Of a stretch of 15,758 bases of DNA, positions 1-8,196 are shown piece after piece. Within the stretch, counting starts at the first letter, position 1. The number at the start of each line of letters is the position of its first letter. A program made the position numbers and the translations under genes. The notes beneath the pieces were generated by a model that was not told where the DNA came from, did no database searches, and worked only from the letters and a program-made list of their open reading frames with translations. Source of the DNA: DATDVT01 sp035289905 (GTDB lineage: Archaea; Nanobdellota; Nanobdellia; SCGC-AAA011-G17; GW2011-AR18). The DNA is taken from the NCBI GenBank assembly GCA_035289905.1, contig DATDVT010000019.1:1-15758 (forward strand), read 5' to 3'.

Positions 1-2
1 AA

Positions 3-86
3 GATAATCTAAATACTGAGAATAATCAAAAAGATAGGTATAATTATTTGAATGGTTTGTTAAATTATGTTTTTTCATTGTTTTAA
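3..86 (+). other. Possible 3' end of an upstream gene (edge)
   Basis: One plus-strand frame is open from the window edge for 27 codons and stops at 84-86, directly before the stop codon of the minus-strand prenyltransferase gene. It would be the Asn-rich tail of a convergent gene. An equally open minus-strand frame begins with ATG at 78, 8 nt after the prenyltransferase stop, and runs off the left edge; that could be a co-transcribed downstream gene. Both cannot easily be real, and the stretch is too short and AT-rich to decide. Confidence 0.25.
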
Positions 87-767
87 CTATTTCCCAAATC
101 TTCTCTGCCTATTTGAATATTCCTCAAGACAAGATTTAAATATTTCCTTAGTAAATTCAGGCCAAAATAGGTTTGGTAAAAATAATATTTCTGAATAAAT
201 TGAATGCCAAGTTAAAAATCCAGATAATCTTTGTTCTGATGTTCTAATTATTAGGTCTGGCTCTTCTTGATAATACATACTTTTAGTTAGTAATTCTTCT
301 GTTATTTCTTTTTCTTTATAATTTTTTTTGATTATATTTTTTACTGCATCTACTATCTCTAATCTACCCCCATAACCCATGCAAAAATTAACAATGTATG
401 GTTTATTGTTAATTGTTTTAATTTCTATTTTATTCATAATCTCTTGGATATCTTTAGGAAATAATTCTTTTTTTCCTAATATTCTTATTTTATATTGATA
501 TAGTTTTTTATGAGATATTAATTTTTGAAAATAATTTTTCATAATAACCATTAATGTATTAACTTCGAGTTTAGATCTTTGAAAGTTTTCTATTGAAAAA
601 GCATATAATGTTATTTGTGGGATGTTGAATTCCTGTATCCATTCAAATAATTGTTCTACTACCTCTGCCCCCTTATTATGACCTTTTAGTTGATCAGCCA
701 GATGTTTTTTGCCGTATCTTCTGTTACCATCTAAGATAATTCCTATGTGTTTGGGGAGATGCTCCAT
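87..767 (-). CDS. uppS: Cis-prenyltransferase (undecaprenyl/polyprenyl diphosphate synthase)
   Basis: Condenses isopentenyl diphosphate onto an allylic primer in cis to build a long polyprenyl diphosphate. In archaea this is the precursor of the lipid carrier for protein glycosylation and cell-surface glycans. The 226-aa protein carries the family blocks in order: HIGIILDGNRR (residues 7-17, catalytic Asp13), a TLYAFSIENFQR block (53-64), GYGGR (131-135), and the C-terminal RTSEQRLSGFLTW to YSE block (175-193) that binds diphosphate and Mg2+. Length is normal for the compact archaeal type. The start at 767 keeps the catalytic Asp at the usual N-terminal position. It is transcribed divergently from rnp3 across 59 bp with a central TATA-like core, so its mRNA probably has a very short leader or none. 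Product chain length cannot be read from the sequence. Confidence 0.93.
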   Translation of the reverse strand: MEHLPKHIGIILDGNRRYGKKHLADQLKGHNKGAEVVEQLFEWIQEFNIPQITLYAFSIENFQRSKLEVNTLMVIMKNYFQKLISHKKLYQYKIRILGKKELFPKDIQEIMNKIEIKTINNKPYIVNFCMGYGGRLEIVDAVKNIIKKNYKEKEITEELLTKSMYYQEEPDLIIRTSEQRLSGFLTWHSIYSEILFLPNLFWPEFTKEIFKSCLEEYSNRQRRFGK

Positions 768-792
768 TGTAATCTTAGATTTGAAATAGGAA

Positions 793-804
793 TAATATTT
801 AAAA
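793..804. promoter_or_regulatory. TATA element shared by divergent uppS and rnp3
   Basis: The 59-bp gap between the two start codons (767 minus, 827 plus) has one AT core, TAATATTTAAAA. It contains two small palindromes, AATATT and TTTAAA. On the plus strand it lies about 24-31 nt before rnp3; on the minus strand it lies about 26-37 nt before uppS. It is the only good TATA candidate for either gene. Confidence 0.6.
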
Positions 805-826
805 GTGTTTTGTTTGTAATATCTTC

Positions 827-1318
827 ATGTATTTTGATATAGTTCAATTTAGTAGGAGTGATGAATCTTTGAAACTAGCTAAATTTTTAGGTTATAGTAA
901 CTTAATTTTTAAAGAAGATTTTAGTAAGTTAAATGTGATTAATGGGGGCGATTTAAATGTTAATAATAGCGCAGTTAGAGATAAAAAAGTCGATATGTTG
1001 TTGAATCCCCATAATGTAAGAGGAATAGATAATTTGCATTTTAGGAATTCAGGATTAAATCAGACTATTTGTAAGTTAGCTAGAGAAAATAATGTAATTA
1101 TTGGTATAAGCTTGGGTATGTTAAGAGATTATTTAGATTATGGAAGGGTTATGCAAAATATTAGATTATGTAAAAAATATAAAGTAGATATCGCTTTTTT
1201 TAGTTTTGCTAAAGATGAATTAGAATTAAAAGGAGTTAACGATATGTTAGCTTTTTGTAGAATTTTAGGAATGGATGAAAATTTAGCTAAAAATTCTTTA
1301 GGAAAAGTTTTTAAATAA
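827..1318 (+). CDS. rnp3: RNase P protein component 3 (Rpp30 homologue)
   Basis: Protein subunit of archaeal RNase P, which trims tRNA 5' leaders; Rpp30 pairs with Rnp2/Pop5 in the known complex. The 163-aa sequence shows the PHP/TIM-barrel-like Rpp30 pattern: an N-terminal strand with FDIVQFSR, a GGDLNVN segment near residue 40, a conserved SGLNQTICKLARENNV helix, the ISLGMLR strand, and a final region ending in CRILGM. It is shorter than the usual roughly 200-residue archaeal protein, mainly through compaction in its first half. Translation probably starts at or near the transcript start, since the TATA core at 796-803 is about 27 nt upstream. In many archaea rnp3 leads the exosome/proteasome superoperon; here rnp2 is nearby but a subtilase lies between them. 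Confidence 0.85.
   Translation: MYFDIVQFSRSDESLKLAKFLGYSNLIFKEDFSKLNVINGGDLNVNNSAVRDKKVDMLLNPHNVRGIDNLHFRNSGLNQTICKLARENNVIIGISLGMLRDYLDYGRVMQNIRLCKKYKVDIAFFSFAKDELELKGVNDMLAFCRILGMDENLAKNSLGKVFK
1308..1317 (+). promoter_or_regulatory. TATA-like box of the subtilase gene
   Basis: TTTTTAAATA overlaps the end of rnp3 and sits 22-31 nt before the subtilase ATG at 1339. This spacing fits a leaderless archaeal promoter, so the protease may be transcribed separately from rnp3. Confidence 0.45.
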
Positions 1319-1338
1319 GTTAAGGTTATTTATTAAAA

Positions 1339-4215
1339 ATGAGGAAGAAGAAACATCCAATACGTGCTTATTTTCATGAGAATGAGAATGTTTTTTATAT
1401 TTTTGTGGTTTTAGTCTTTTTATTATTATTCTTGTTGGCAATAGGTCCAAGGGGTATAGATTCTATTACTGGTTTTTTTATTAATTCTCCCCAAATGTAT
1501 GTTGATCCTCAGATTTATCGTGTATTAGAAGACAATGATTATGCATTAGTTATAGTTGAGGGCGATTATATTAAAGAAGGTTACAATATTAATTCAATTA
1601 GTACTTTTAATGGTGGTTTTAGTGCTAAAGTTAATTTAGCTCAGTTAGAAGAAATTTTAGAGAAGGGGGTAAATGCAGTTTATTATGATTACCCCTTTAA
1701 TTTATTATTAACTGATTCTATTCCTTTGATAAAAGCAGATTTAGCTAATTCTTTACAAAAAAATGGGGAATATTTAACAGGTAAAGGAGTAAGTGCTTGC
1801 GTTATAGACACTGGAATTAGTCATCATGAAGCCTTCGAAAACAGAATTATTCAGGAGGTTTGTTTTTGTAGTCTACCTGAGGGTGTTAATAGTAGTTGTT
1901 GTCCAAATGGTTTAAATGAACAATATAGCTCAATAGGAGATTTACATGGTCATGGGACACATGTTGCAGGAATAATTGCTGCAAACGGTGTTGTTAAAGG
2001 CGTTGCTCCAGAAGCTAATATTGTTGCTGTTAAGATTTTAAATTCTACTGGTGGTGGGGTGAGTAGTGATCTAGTTAAAGCCTTACAATATTGTATTAAT
2101 AATTCAGAGAGATTTAATATTAGTGTGATTAGTATGAGTTTAGGTTGTGGTTTATATTCTAGTAATTGTGATGGAATGATGAGTTGTGATTTAAGTTTGT
2201 TAGAAAGAGAAATTGATGCTGGTGAGTCTAAAGGAATTATTTTTGTTGCTTCAAGTGGTAATTCTGGAAGTAAAACTAGTTTAGCAGCGCCCTCTTGTTT
2301 GAGTAATGTTATTTCTGTTGGTGCAACTACAAAAAGTGATGATCTATCTAGTTTTACAAATAGAAATGATTTTTTGAGTTTATTAGCACCAGGTTCATCA
2401 ATAAATTCTTTAAGTAAAGATGGGGGATTACAAAGCTATTCTGGTACTTCACAAGCTGCCCCTCATGTTAGTGGAAGCGTATTATTATTAAAACAAAAAG
2501 AAAAGAATTTAGACTATAATCAAATCAAAACTTTATTATTTAATAATGGAATAGTAATAAATGATAGTAGTACAGGTAAATATTATGTTAGGATTAATGT
2601 ATATAATTCTCTAGTTGCTATGGATAATGGTAGTGATATAAGTATTCCAGAATTAATCCTTTATGAACCATTAGATCAGACAAATACCACTAGGAATTTT
2701 AATTTAAAATATTATGCAAATGATAATAATCTAAGTGAGGTTTATTATACTCTAAATGACACTACTAAAACAATTCTAAATGGCAACACAACTGTAAATC
2801 TATTAGATTATGGTACTTATACTTTAAAGGTTTATGCTAATGATACTAGCGGAAATTATAATCTAAGTCAAAGAGTAATTTATTATCTTCAATCATTTAT
2901 TCCTATCCCGGAGGTTACTTTAGTTTCGCCTGCAAACAGTGCAATTTTACCCTATACAAATATTTCTTTGAATTGTTCTAGCAACAGTGAATTTGAGCTA
3001 GCCAATATTAGTTTATATTTTTCTTTAAATAATTTAAGTCTAGATTATAATAGAACTTTAAATGTTAACAGTAAAAGTGCATCCTTTATTAATAATTTTA
3101 ATTTAAGTGATAATTATTATTATTGGAATTGTTTAGTAGTAGATATTAATAATAGTAAGTCTTTTGCTGTTAATAATTATTCGTTTAGTGTGGATACCTT
3201 AGCACCAATTGTTGAATTAAAGGAGATAATAGCTAATGCTACTATAACTGTTTATAATTATGATGTAGAATATAGAGTAAATGACAATAGTACTATTACT
3301 AGCTGTAGTTTGAATTGTGGGGGTAATGTTTTGTTTACACATAATTTACCTTTAAGAAATACTTGGCTTGAATTTAATGTCGTTGGAGCTTCTAGCTATG
3401 AATGTTATATTTCTTGTGTAGATGTTGTTGGTTTTAGTAGTCAGAGCTATAAATGGAATTTTGAGGTTCCACCTATTAATCAAAGTTCAGGAACAACTGC
3501 TGGTTCTAGTGATGAAGTGTCTGGTGGTGATTCAACTATTTCTACTATAACTCCTGTAGCAGAAGACATTGTAGACAGTGCTCCAGTTATATCTCAAGAA
3601 TTAAATTTTGATGGTAAGGGATTAATTAAAGAGATTCAATTCACTGGAGGAGATGTTGTTGGTTTAATTTTGGAAGAGTTAACTGAGAATATTTTAGGTG
3701 TTGAATTACCTACTGAATTAATTTATAAGTTTTTTAGTCTGAGTGGGGATGGCACATTTGATAGTGCTAGATTAACCTTTAATGTTGAAAAAGTTTGGAT
3801 TGAACAGAATGGATTAACTAATGAAGATATTAGTTTATGGGGTTATGATGGTAGTAATTGGTTATCTTTAGAGACTAGTTTTATTGGCGAGGATGGAGAT
3901 TATTTAAGTTTTGTATCTGATATAAAATCTTTAACTACTTTTGCAATTAGTACTAAAGGTGATAAATTAAATAATCAGTTAAATTTAGCAGGAGATGAGG
4001 ATCTATCTAGTAATTGGATTTGGTTTTTATCTATTCTTGGTTTTGTTTTAGCCTTGTCTACAATTGGATTAGTTATTTTTAAAAGGAAAGGGATGTTAGA
4101 CTTTACTAAATTTTTACCTTTTAAAAAGAAGATTGTTCAAAATAAAGTTTTTGATAAATATAAAGGTAAGAGTTTAAAAGGGGATTCAGATAGCGAGATC
4201 ACATTTGAGGATTAA
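1339..4215 (+). CDS. Membrane-anchored subtilisin-like protease with PGF-pre-PGF-like domain
   Basis: Predicted cell-surface S8-family serine protease of 958 aa. Order of parts: short basic N terminus; transmembrane or signal-anchor helix at about 17-36 followed by ITGF (43-46); an I9-like propeptide at about 69-124; catalytic domain about 145-425 with Asp157 (CVIDTGI), His205 (HGHGTHVAG), oxyanion Asn308 (SSGNSG) and Ser371 (GTSQAAPHVSG). All triad residues are present. Ig/cadherin-like Asn- and Ser-rich repeats follow at about 435-710, then a domain resembling the archaeal PGF-pre-PGF module (about 750-870), a second membrane helix (about 892-914) and a basic cytoplasmic tail. Many cysteines in the catalytic domain suggest disulfides outside the cell. 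It interrupts the usual rnp3-rnp2 neighbourhood. The substrate is unknown; surface protein maturation, nutrition or host contact are all possible. Confidence 0.92.
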   Translation: MRKKKHPIRAYFHENENVFYIFVVLVFLLLFLLAIGPRGIDSITGFFINSPQMYVDPQIYRVLEDNDYALVIVEGDYIKEGYNINSISTFNGGFSAKVNLAQLEEILEKGVNAVYYDYPFNLLLTDSIPLIKADLANSLQKNGEYLTGKGVSACVIDTGISHHEAFENRIIQEVCFCSLPEGVNSSCCPNGLNEQYSSIGDLHGHGTHVAGIIAANGVVKGVAPEANIVAVKILNSTGGGVSSDLVKALQYCINNSERFNISVISMSLGCGLYSSNCDGMMSCDLSLLEREIDAGESKGIIFVASSGNSGSKTSLAAPSCLSNVISVGATTKSDDLSSFTNRNDFLSLLAPGSSINSLSKDGGLQSYSGTSQAAPHVSGSVLLLKQKEKNLDYNQIKTLLFNNGIVINDSSTGKYYVRINVYNSLVAMDNGSDISIPELILYEPLDQTNTTRNFNLKYYANDNNLSEVYYTLNDTTKTILNGNTTVNLLDYGTYTLKVYANDTSGNYNLSQRVIYYLQSFIPIPEVTLVSPANSAILPYTNISLNCSSNSEFELANISLYFSLNNLSLDYNRTLNVNSKSASFINNFNLSDNYYYWNCLVVDINNSKSFAVNNYSFSVDTLAPIVELKEIIANATITVYNYDVEYRVNDNSTITSCSLNCGGNVLFTHNLPLRNTWLEFNVVGASSYECYISCVDVVGFSSQSYKWNFEVPPINQSSGTTAGSSDEVSGGDSTISTITPVAEDIVDSAPVISQELNFDGKGLIKEIQFTGGDVVGLILEELTENILGVELPTELIYKFFSLSGDGTFDSARLTFNVEKVWIEQNGLTNEDISLWGYDGSNWLSLETSFIGEDGDYLSFVSDIKSLTTFAISTKGDKLNNQLNLAGDEDLSSNWIWFLSILGFVLALSTIGLVIFKRKGMLDFTKFLPFKKKIVQNKVFDKYKGKSLKGDSDSEITFED

Positions 4216-4216
4216 T

Positions 4217-4228
4217 TTTATATATTTA
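4217..4228 (+). promoter_or_regulatory. TATA box of the rnp2-led superoperon
   Basis: TTTATATATTTA lies directly after the subtilase stop, 20-31 nt before the rnp2 ATG at 4248. It probably starts the long transcript rnp2 to rpoK, with rnp2 leaderless. Confidence 0.6.
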
Positions 4229-4247
4229 TTTAGACAAGTTAAAAATT

Positions 4248-4577
4248 ATGAAATTTAAGCCTTTATTACCCTCATTGAAAGAGAAAAAAAGATATTTAAT
4301 CTTTGAAATAATTGGAATTAAATGTAGTTTAGAAAAAATTAAAATAGTTATTTTGTTGAATTTACATGATTTTGTAGGGGAGTATGGTTTAGGTCTAATG
4401 GGTATTATTTTTTTAGATGATTGGCAAAATAATAGAGGAATAATTAGAGTCAATAATAAATATGTTGACCTTCTTAAAGCTAGTTTTGTTAAGATAGATA
4501 AAATTGATAAAGAGAGAGTTATTGTAAAAAGTGTAAAAACATCAGGTATATTAAAAAAGGCAAGATCTTATTTATAA
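4248..4577 (+). CDS. rnp2: RNase P protein component 2 (Pop5 homologue)
   Basis: Subunit of archaeal RNase P that forms a heterodimer with Rnp3 and helps the catalytic RNA cleave pre-tRNA leaders. The 109-aa protein has the Pop5 signature start (LLPSLKEKKRYLIFEIIG, residues 6-23), a central hydrophobic core, and the diagnostic GIIRVNNKYVDLLKASF segment (about residues 64-80). It is slightly shorter than usual. It is the first gene of the superoperon; psmA follows after 13 nt. Its start codon is at leaderless distance from the TATA box at 4217. A minus-strand open frame over the same bases is a shadow without family resemblance. Confidence 0.88.
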   Translation: MKFKPLLPSLKEKKRYLIFEIIGIKCSLEKIKIVILLNLHDFVGEYGLGLMGIIFLDDWQNNRGIIRVNNKYVDLLKASFVKIDKIDKERVIVKSVKTSGILKKARSYL

Positions 4578-4590
4578 GGAGGTAGATGAA

Positions 4591-5310
4591 ATGCAACCAA
4601 CTATGAACCATCAAATGATGGGTTATGATAGAAGTAGTACAATGTTTAGTCCAGATGGACGATTGTTACAAGTAGAATATGCTAAAAAAGCAGTTAGACA
4701 AGGTACAGCGTGTATTGGGGTTTGTTGTAAGGATGGGGTTTTATTAGTTGCTGATAAGAGGGTTATAGAAAAATTAGTGGTGCCAGAAAGTATTCAAAAA
4801 ATTTTTCAAGTAGACAATCATATTGCAGCTGCACCGACTGGATATTTAATGGATGGGAGAGTAATTGTAGAAAGAGCGCAATTGATAGCACAACAACATA
4901 GGATTACTTATGACTCTGAAATAGATGTATTATCTTTAGTTAAAGAGATTGCTAATTTAAAACAGGCTTATACGCAGTATGGCGGGGCTAGGCCTTTTGG
5001 TGTATCTATATTAGTTGCTGGAATTGATGAGGAAAGTCCACAGCTGTTTGTTACAGATGTTACAGGGATTTATTTTAGATATAAAGCAACTGCTGTCGGT
5101 GAGTTTGATGTAGAACTTAAGGAATTATTAGAGGCTGGTTATAAAGAAGATATGTCCTTAGACGATGCGTTAAATATGGTTATTAATGCATTAAAGAAGG
5201 TTTATGCAAAGGACTTTGATGCTGGTAAAATAGATTGCGCATTTGTGCATCAGCGTACAGGATTTAGTTTATTAGATAAGACCTTTATGAAAAAATTTAT
5301 AAGGAAGTGA
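4591..5310 (+). CDS. psmA: Proteasome subunit alpha
   Basis: Forms the outer heptameric rings of the archaeal 20S proteasome, gating entry of unfolded proteins to the catalytic beta rings. The 239-aa protein has the alpha-type N-terminal signature YDRSSTMFSPDGRLLQVEYA (residues 12-31), followed by KKAVRQGTACIGVCCKDGVL and the VADKRV strand; a GARPFGVSILVAGID block lies near residue 130. The alpha-type extension before the Ntn fold and the lack of a beta-type propeptide-Thr junction separate it from psmB, which is not in this window. A strong ribosome-binding site, AAGGAGGT (4576-4583), overlaps the rnp2 stop and sets the start at 4591 with 7-8 nt spacing. The gene order rnp2-psmA-SDO1-rrp4 is the classic archaeal superoperon linking RNA processing with protein turnover. 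Confidence 0.97.
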   Translation: MQPTMNHQMMGYDRSSTMFSPDGRLLQVEYAKKAVRQGTACIGVCCKDGVLLVADKRVIEKLVVPESIQKIFQVDNHIAAAPTGYLMDGRVIVERAQLIAQQHRITYDSEIDVLSLVKEIANLKQAYTQYGGARPFGVSILVAGIDEESPQLFVTDVTGIYFRYKATAVGEFDVELKELLEAGYKEDMSLDDALNMVINALKKVYAKDFDAGKIDCAFVHQRTGFSLLDKTFMKKFIRK

Positions 5311-5314
5311 GATA

Positions 5315-6016
5315 ATGGCTGGTTTAGATGATGCTGTTATAGCTAAATTAAAGTCTCATGGTTTTACTTTTGAGATTTTAGTAGATTGTGAGAGTGCTTT
5401 AGCATATAAAGAAGGCAAAGAAACTGATTTAGATAAAGTAATATTAGCTCAAGAGGTATTTGAGGATGTAAAGAAAGGTAATCGAGCCTCGCATGCTGTA
5501 TTAGCACAAGTTTTTGGATCTGTAGATTTTAAAGAAATTGTTGATAAAATAATTAGAAAAGGAGATATTCAACTAACTGCAGAATATCAAGCTAAGTTAA
5601 GAGAAAATAAAAGAAAAAAGATAATAAATCTAATACATGTTAATTGCATTGATGTTAAAACTGGTAGACCCCATCCTCCTCTAAGAATTGAGTTAGCCTT
5701 TGAAGAATGCAAGATAAGAATCGATGATGTAAAGAGCGCAGAAGCCCAGGTACAAGATATTGTTAAAAAATTACAGAGGGTTCTGCCAATAAAATTTGAG
5801 ATTAGGATTATTGAAATAAAGGTAGCTGCTAAGTATACTAGTACAGCATATAATAGAATTAAGGGTTTTGGAAGGGTATTAAAAGAGAATTGGAACTCAG
5901 ATGGTAGTTTAAGTGCAACCCTTGAAATTCCTGCTGGTTTACAAGAGGAATTTGAGATAACTTTAAATAGTTTAGCCCATGGACAAATAGAGTTGAATGT
6001 AGTGGAGAGGAAGTGA
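5315..6016 (+). CDS. sdo1: SBDS-family ribosome maturation protein
   Basis: Archaeal orthologue of SBDS/Sdo1. In eukaryotes this protein, with the EFL1 GTPase, releases eIF6 from the new large ribosomal subunit; an equivalent role is presumed in archaea. The 233-aa sequence shows the expected three domains: an N-terminal FYSH-type domain to about residue 85 (FEILVDCESALAYKEGKE, VFGSVDFKEIVDKII), a helical middle domain holding the conserved HPPLRIELAFEE region (about residues 120-131), and a C-terminal ferredoxin-like domain. Start ATG 5315 comes 4 nt after the psmA stop; the sequence AAGGAAGTGA overlapping that stop serves as ribosome-binding site. It is followed with no gap by rrp4. Confidence 0.95.
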   Translation: MAGLDDAVIAKLKSHGFTFEILVDCESALAYKEGKETDLDKVILAQEVFEDVKKGNRASHAVLAQVFGSVDFKEIVDKIIRKGDIQLTAEYQAKLRENKRKKIINLIHVNCIDVKTGRPHPPLRIELAFEECKIRIDDVKSAEAQVQDIVKKLQRVLPIKFEIRIIEIKVAAKYTSTAYNRIKGFGRVLKENWNSDGSLSATLEIPAGLQEEFEITLNSLAHGQIELNVVERK

Positions 6017-6712
6017 ATGGTTGATGGGGTTTTGGTTTTGGATAAAGAGATAGTTGTGCCTGGTCAAGAGCTTGCTGAGGGTATGGATTTTTTGCCAGGT
6101 TCTAATGTTTTGAGGGATGGTAATAAGTTAATAGCTACTAAATTGGGTTTAGTACAAATAAGTAATAGACTTGTAAAATTGGTTCCATTGGTTGGAGGAT
6201 ATTTTCCTAAAAAAGGAGATATGGTTATTGGTAAAATAGCAAGCATTTCTACATCAGGTTGGAGGGTTGATTTTGGTTGGCCTTTCGAGGCATTGTTATC
6301 AATAAGAGAGGTAAGTAATAGTTATATTCCTGTAAATGGAATTGAAGATATGATTAAAATTTATAATTTTGATGATGCTGTGATTGTTTTAATTATAAAT
6401 GTTTTTGGTAATAAGATTATTGATGTGAGTACTAAGGCTCCAGGTTTAAGAAAATTAGGACCTGGAAGATTAGTTAAAATTGAGGCCTCTAAGGTTCCAA
6501 GGGTTATTGGTAAGCAAGGTAGTATGATCAATATGATTAAAGAATATACTAATTGTAAAGTTTTAGTTGGACAAAATGGTTTAGTATGGCTATCTGGACC
6601 AGATATAGAGAGTGAATTGCTAGCTGTTAAAGTTATTAAAAAAATTGAAGATGAGAGTCATGTTAGCGGCTTAACAGATAGAATTAAGGCTTTTTTTGAG
6701 GAGAAAAAATGA
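6017..6712 (+). CDS. rrp4: Exosome RNA-binding cap subunit Rrp4
   Basis: Cap protein of the archaeal RNA exosome, which binds RNA and feeds it to the Rrp41/Rrp42 ring. The 231-aa protein has an N-terminal Rrp4 beta domain (VVPGQELAEGMDFLPGSNV, about residues 12-30), an S1 domain (GDMVIGKIASISTSGWRVDF, about residues 67-86) and a KH domain with the GKQG loop (about residues 165-168). The ATG follows the SDO1 stop immediately; GGAGAGG at 6004-6010 is the likely ribosome-binding site. Its stop is 1 nt from the preferred rrp41 start, so the two are probably translationally coupled. Confidence 0.95.
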   Translation: MVDGVLVLDKEIVVPGQELAEGMDFLPGSNVLRDGNKLIATKLGLVQISNRLVKLVPLVGGYFPKKGDMVIGKIASISTSGWRVDFGWPFEALLSIREVSNSYIPVNGIEDMIKIYNFDDAVIVLIINVFGNKIIDVSTKAPGLRKLGPGRLVKIEASKVPRVIGKQGSMINMIKEYTNCKVLVGQNGLVWLSGPDIESELLAVKVIKKIEDESHVSGLTDRIKAFFEEKK

Positions 6713-6713
6713 T

Positions 6714-7415
6714 ATGGTATATGATAAAAGGTTTGATGGAAGAAAGTTTGACCAATTAAGAGAAGTTGATGCTAAAATAGGGGTTATTCCGAATGCTACA
6801 GGTAGTGCAATGTTTAGAATTGGTAAAACTATAGCAATTGCTGCAGTTTATGCACCCAAACCACTGTTTCCTCAGTTTTTGCAAAATGACGAAAGAGGTG
6901 TTTTAAAATGCGAATATAATATGGTTGCTTTTTCAGGTTCTGGAGAAAGGGTTAGACCTGGTCCAAGTAGAAGAAGTAAGGAATTGTCTTTGGTTATTGA
7001 AAAGGCGTTAATGCCAGTATTAGATCTAAAAGAATATGCGAATTGTGCTGTTGATGTTAACATTGAATTAGTGCAAACTGATGCAGGAACAAGATGTGCT
7101 GGAATATGTGCAGCATCTTTAGCGCTAGCAGATGCTGGAATTTCAATGAGTGATTTAATTTCAGCAGTTGCTGTAGGAAGGATAGAGGATAAGATTGTTT
7201 TAGATGTAAATAAAGAAGAAGAAGATTATGAAAAGGGTATGGCTGATATAGCAGTAGCTTATAGTCTTAGATTGGATAAAATTACTTTGTTACAAGCCGA
7301 TGGTGAGTTAACCAAAGAACAATTAAAAAGGGTGATAGAGATGGCTAAATTTGGTTGTAATAAGATAAGAGAAGTTCAAATAAAAGCGTTAAAAGATAAA
7401 TTTATGGTGAAATAG
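6714..7415 (+). CDS. rrp41: Exosome catalytic subunit Rrp41 (RNase PH family)
   Basis: Active 3'-to-5' phosphorolytic RNase of the archaeal exosome hexamer. The start is set at ATG 6714, giving 233 aa, one base after the rrp4 stop and with GAGGAG (6698-6703) upstream. The longer frame from TTG at 6696 would begin inside that ribosome-binding site and add six residues not expected in the family. Family features: RFDGRKFDQLR (7-17), the RNA-binding GPSRRSKEL segment with Arg86 and Arg87, QTDAGTRCAG (121-130) and a catalytic Asp pair at 171 and 178. These acidic residues and the Arg pair mark it as the active partner. The loop between the two Asp looks one residue longer than in family members I recall. 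Confidence 0.95.
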   Translation: MVYDKRFDGRKFDQLREVDAKIGVIPNATGSAMFRIGKTIAIAAVYAPKPLFPQFLQNDERGVLKCEYNMVAFSGSGERVRPGPSRRSKELSLVIEKALMPVLDLKEYANCAVDVNIELVQTDAGTRCAGICAASLALADAGISMSDLISAVAVGRIEDKIVLDVNKEEEDYEKGMADIAVAYSLRLDKITLLQADGELTKEQLKRVIEMAKFGCNKIREVQIKALKDKFMVK

Positions 7416-7416
7416 A

Positions 7417-8196
7417 ATGAAAAATTCAATTAAAGAACATTTATTTAATTTATATGGCAAAGGTATGCATATTGATGGAAGAAGATTAGATGAATATAGA
7501 GAAATTAGTATAGAATATGGTATTTCAGCAAAATCAGCAGAAGGGTCAGCTAGAGTAAAAATCGGTAAAACCGAGGTAATAGTAGGTATTAAATTGGATT
7601 TAGGTGAGCCATTTCCAGATAGACCTAATGAGGGAAGTATTATTGTAAATACAGAGTTGAGACCTATATGCTCCTGGAAATATGAGAGTGGGCCGCCAGG
7701 GACTGATTCTATTGAATTATCTAGAGTAGTGGATAGGGCAATAAGAGAAGCTCATTATTTAGATTTTAAAAAATTGTGTATTACCCCTGGGGAAAAGATA
7801 TGGATGGTTTTTATAGATATTTATCCATTAAACGATGATGGTAATCTATTTGATGCTTCTGCTTTAGCTGCATTAGCTGCTTTGATGGATACTAAAATGC
7901 CGGCTTTAATAGATGGTGTGATTGATTATAAACAAAAAACAGATAAGGGTTTGCCATTAAAAAAAGATATTCCAGTTTCTTGTACAATAGTCTATTGTGA
8001 TGGTTATATGATTATTGATCCTACTACAGAAGAAGAGCAATTTATTGATGCACGTTTGACAATAGGATTTTTAGATAATGGGAATATTTGTGCATTACAA
8101 AAAGGGGGAGATGTTGGTTTGAGTGAAGAAGAATTAATGAAGATTGTTGAATTAGCAGAGAGAAAAACTATTGAATTAAGGAAATATTTAAAGTGA
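7417..8196 (+). CDS. rrp42: Exosome ring subunit Rrp42 (RNase PH family, structural)
   Basis: Non-catalytic partner that alternates with Rrp41 in the hexameric archaeal exosome ring and contributes to RNA binding. The 259-aa protein has the Rrp42-type N terminus IDGRRLDEYREISIEYG (about residues 19-35), a KIGKTEVIVGIKLDLGEPFPD block, the ESGPPGTDSIELSRVVDRAIRE helix region, and PLNDDGNLFDASALAALAAL (about residues 138-157). It lacks the Asp pair arrangement used for catalysis by Rrp41. It begins 1 nt after rrp41 and overlaps rpoK by 4 nt (GTGA), a tight operon arrangement. Confidence 0.95.
   Translation: MKNSIKEHLFNLYGKGMHIDGRRLDEYREISIEYGISAKSAEGSARVKIGKTEVIVGIKLDLGEPFPDRPNEGSIIVNTELRPICSWKYESGPPGTDSIELSRVVDRAIREAHYLDFKKLCITPGEKIWMVFIDIYPLNDDGNLFDASALAALAALMDTKMPALIDGVIDYKQKTDKGLPLKKDIPVSCTIVYCDGYMIIDPTTEEEQFIDARLTIGFLDNGNICALQKGGDVGLSEEELMKIVELAERKTIELRKYLK

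Noticed and set aside
1339..4215. Long AT-rich tandem repeat in the subtilase C-terminal half
   Set aside because: The Asn/Ser-rich stretches reflect recurring AAT and AGT codons in Ig-like domains; I found no exact tandem unit.
4226..4453. Minus-strand open frame over rnp2
   Set aside because: No family resemblance and fully opposed to a confidently recognised Pop5 gene.
6696..6713. TTG start for rrp41, six residues upstream
   Set aside because: It lies inside the GAGGAG ribosome-binding site and overlaps rrp4; ATG 6714 has proper spacing and a normal family N terminus.
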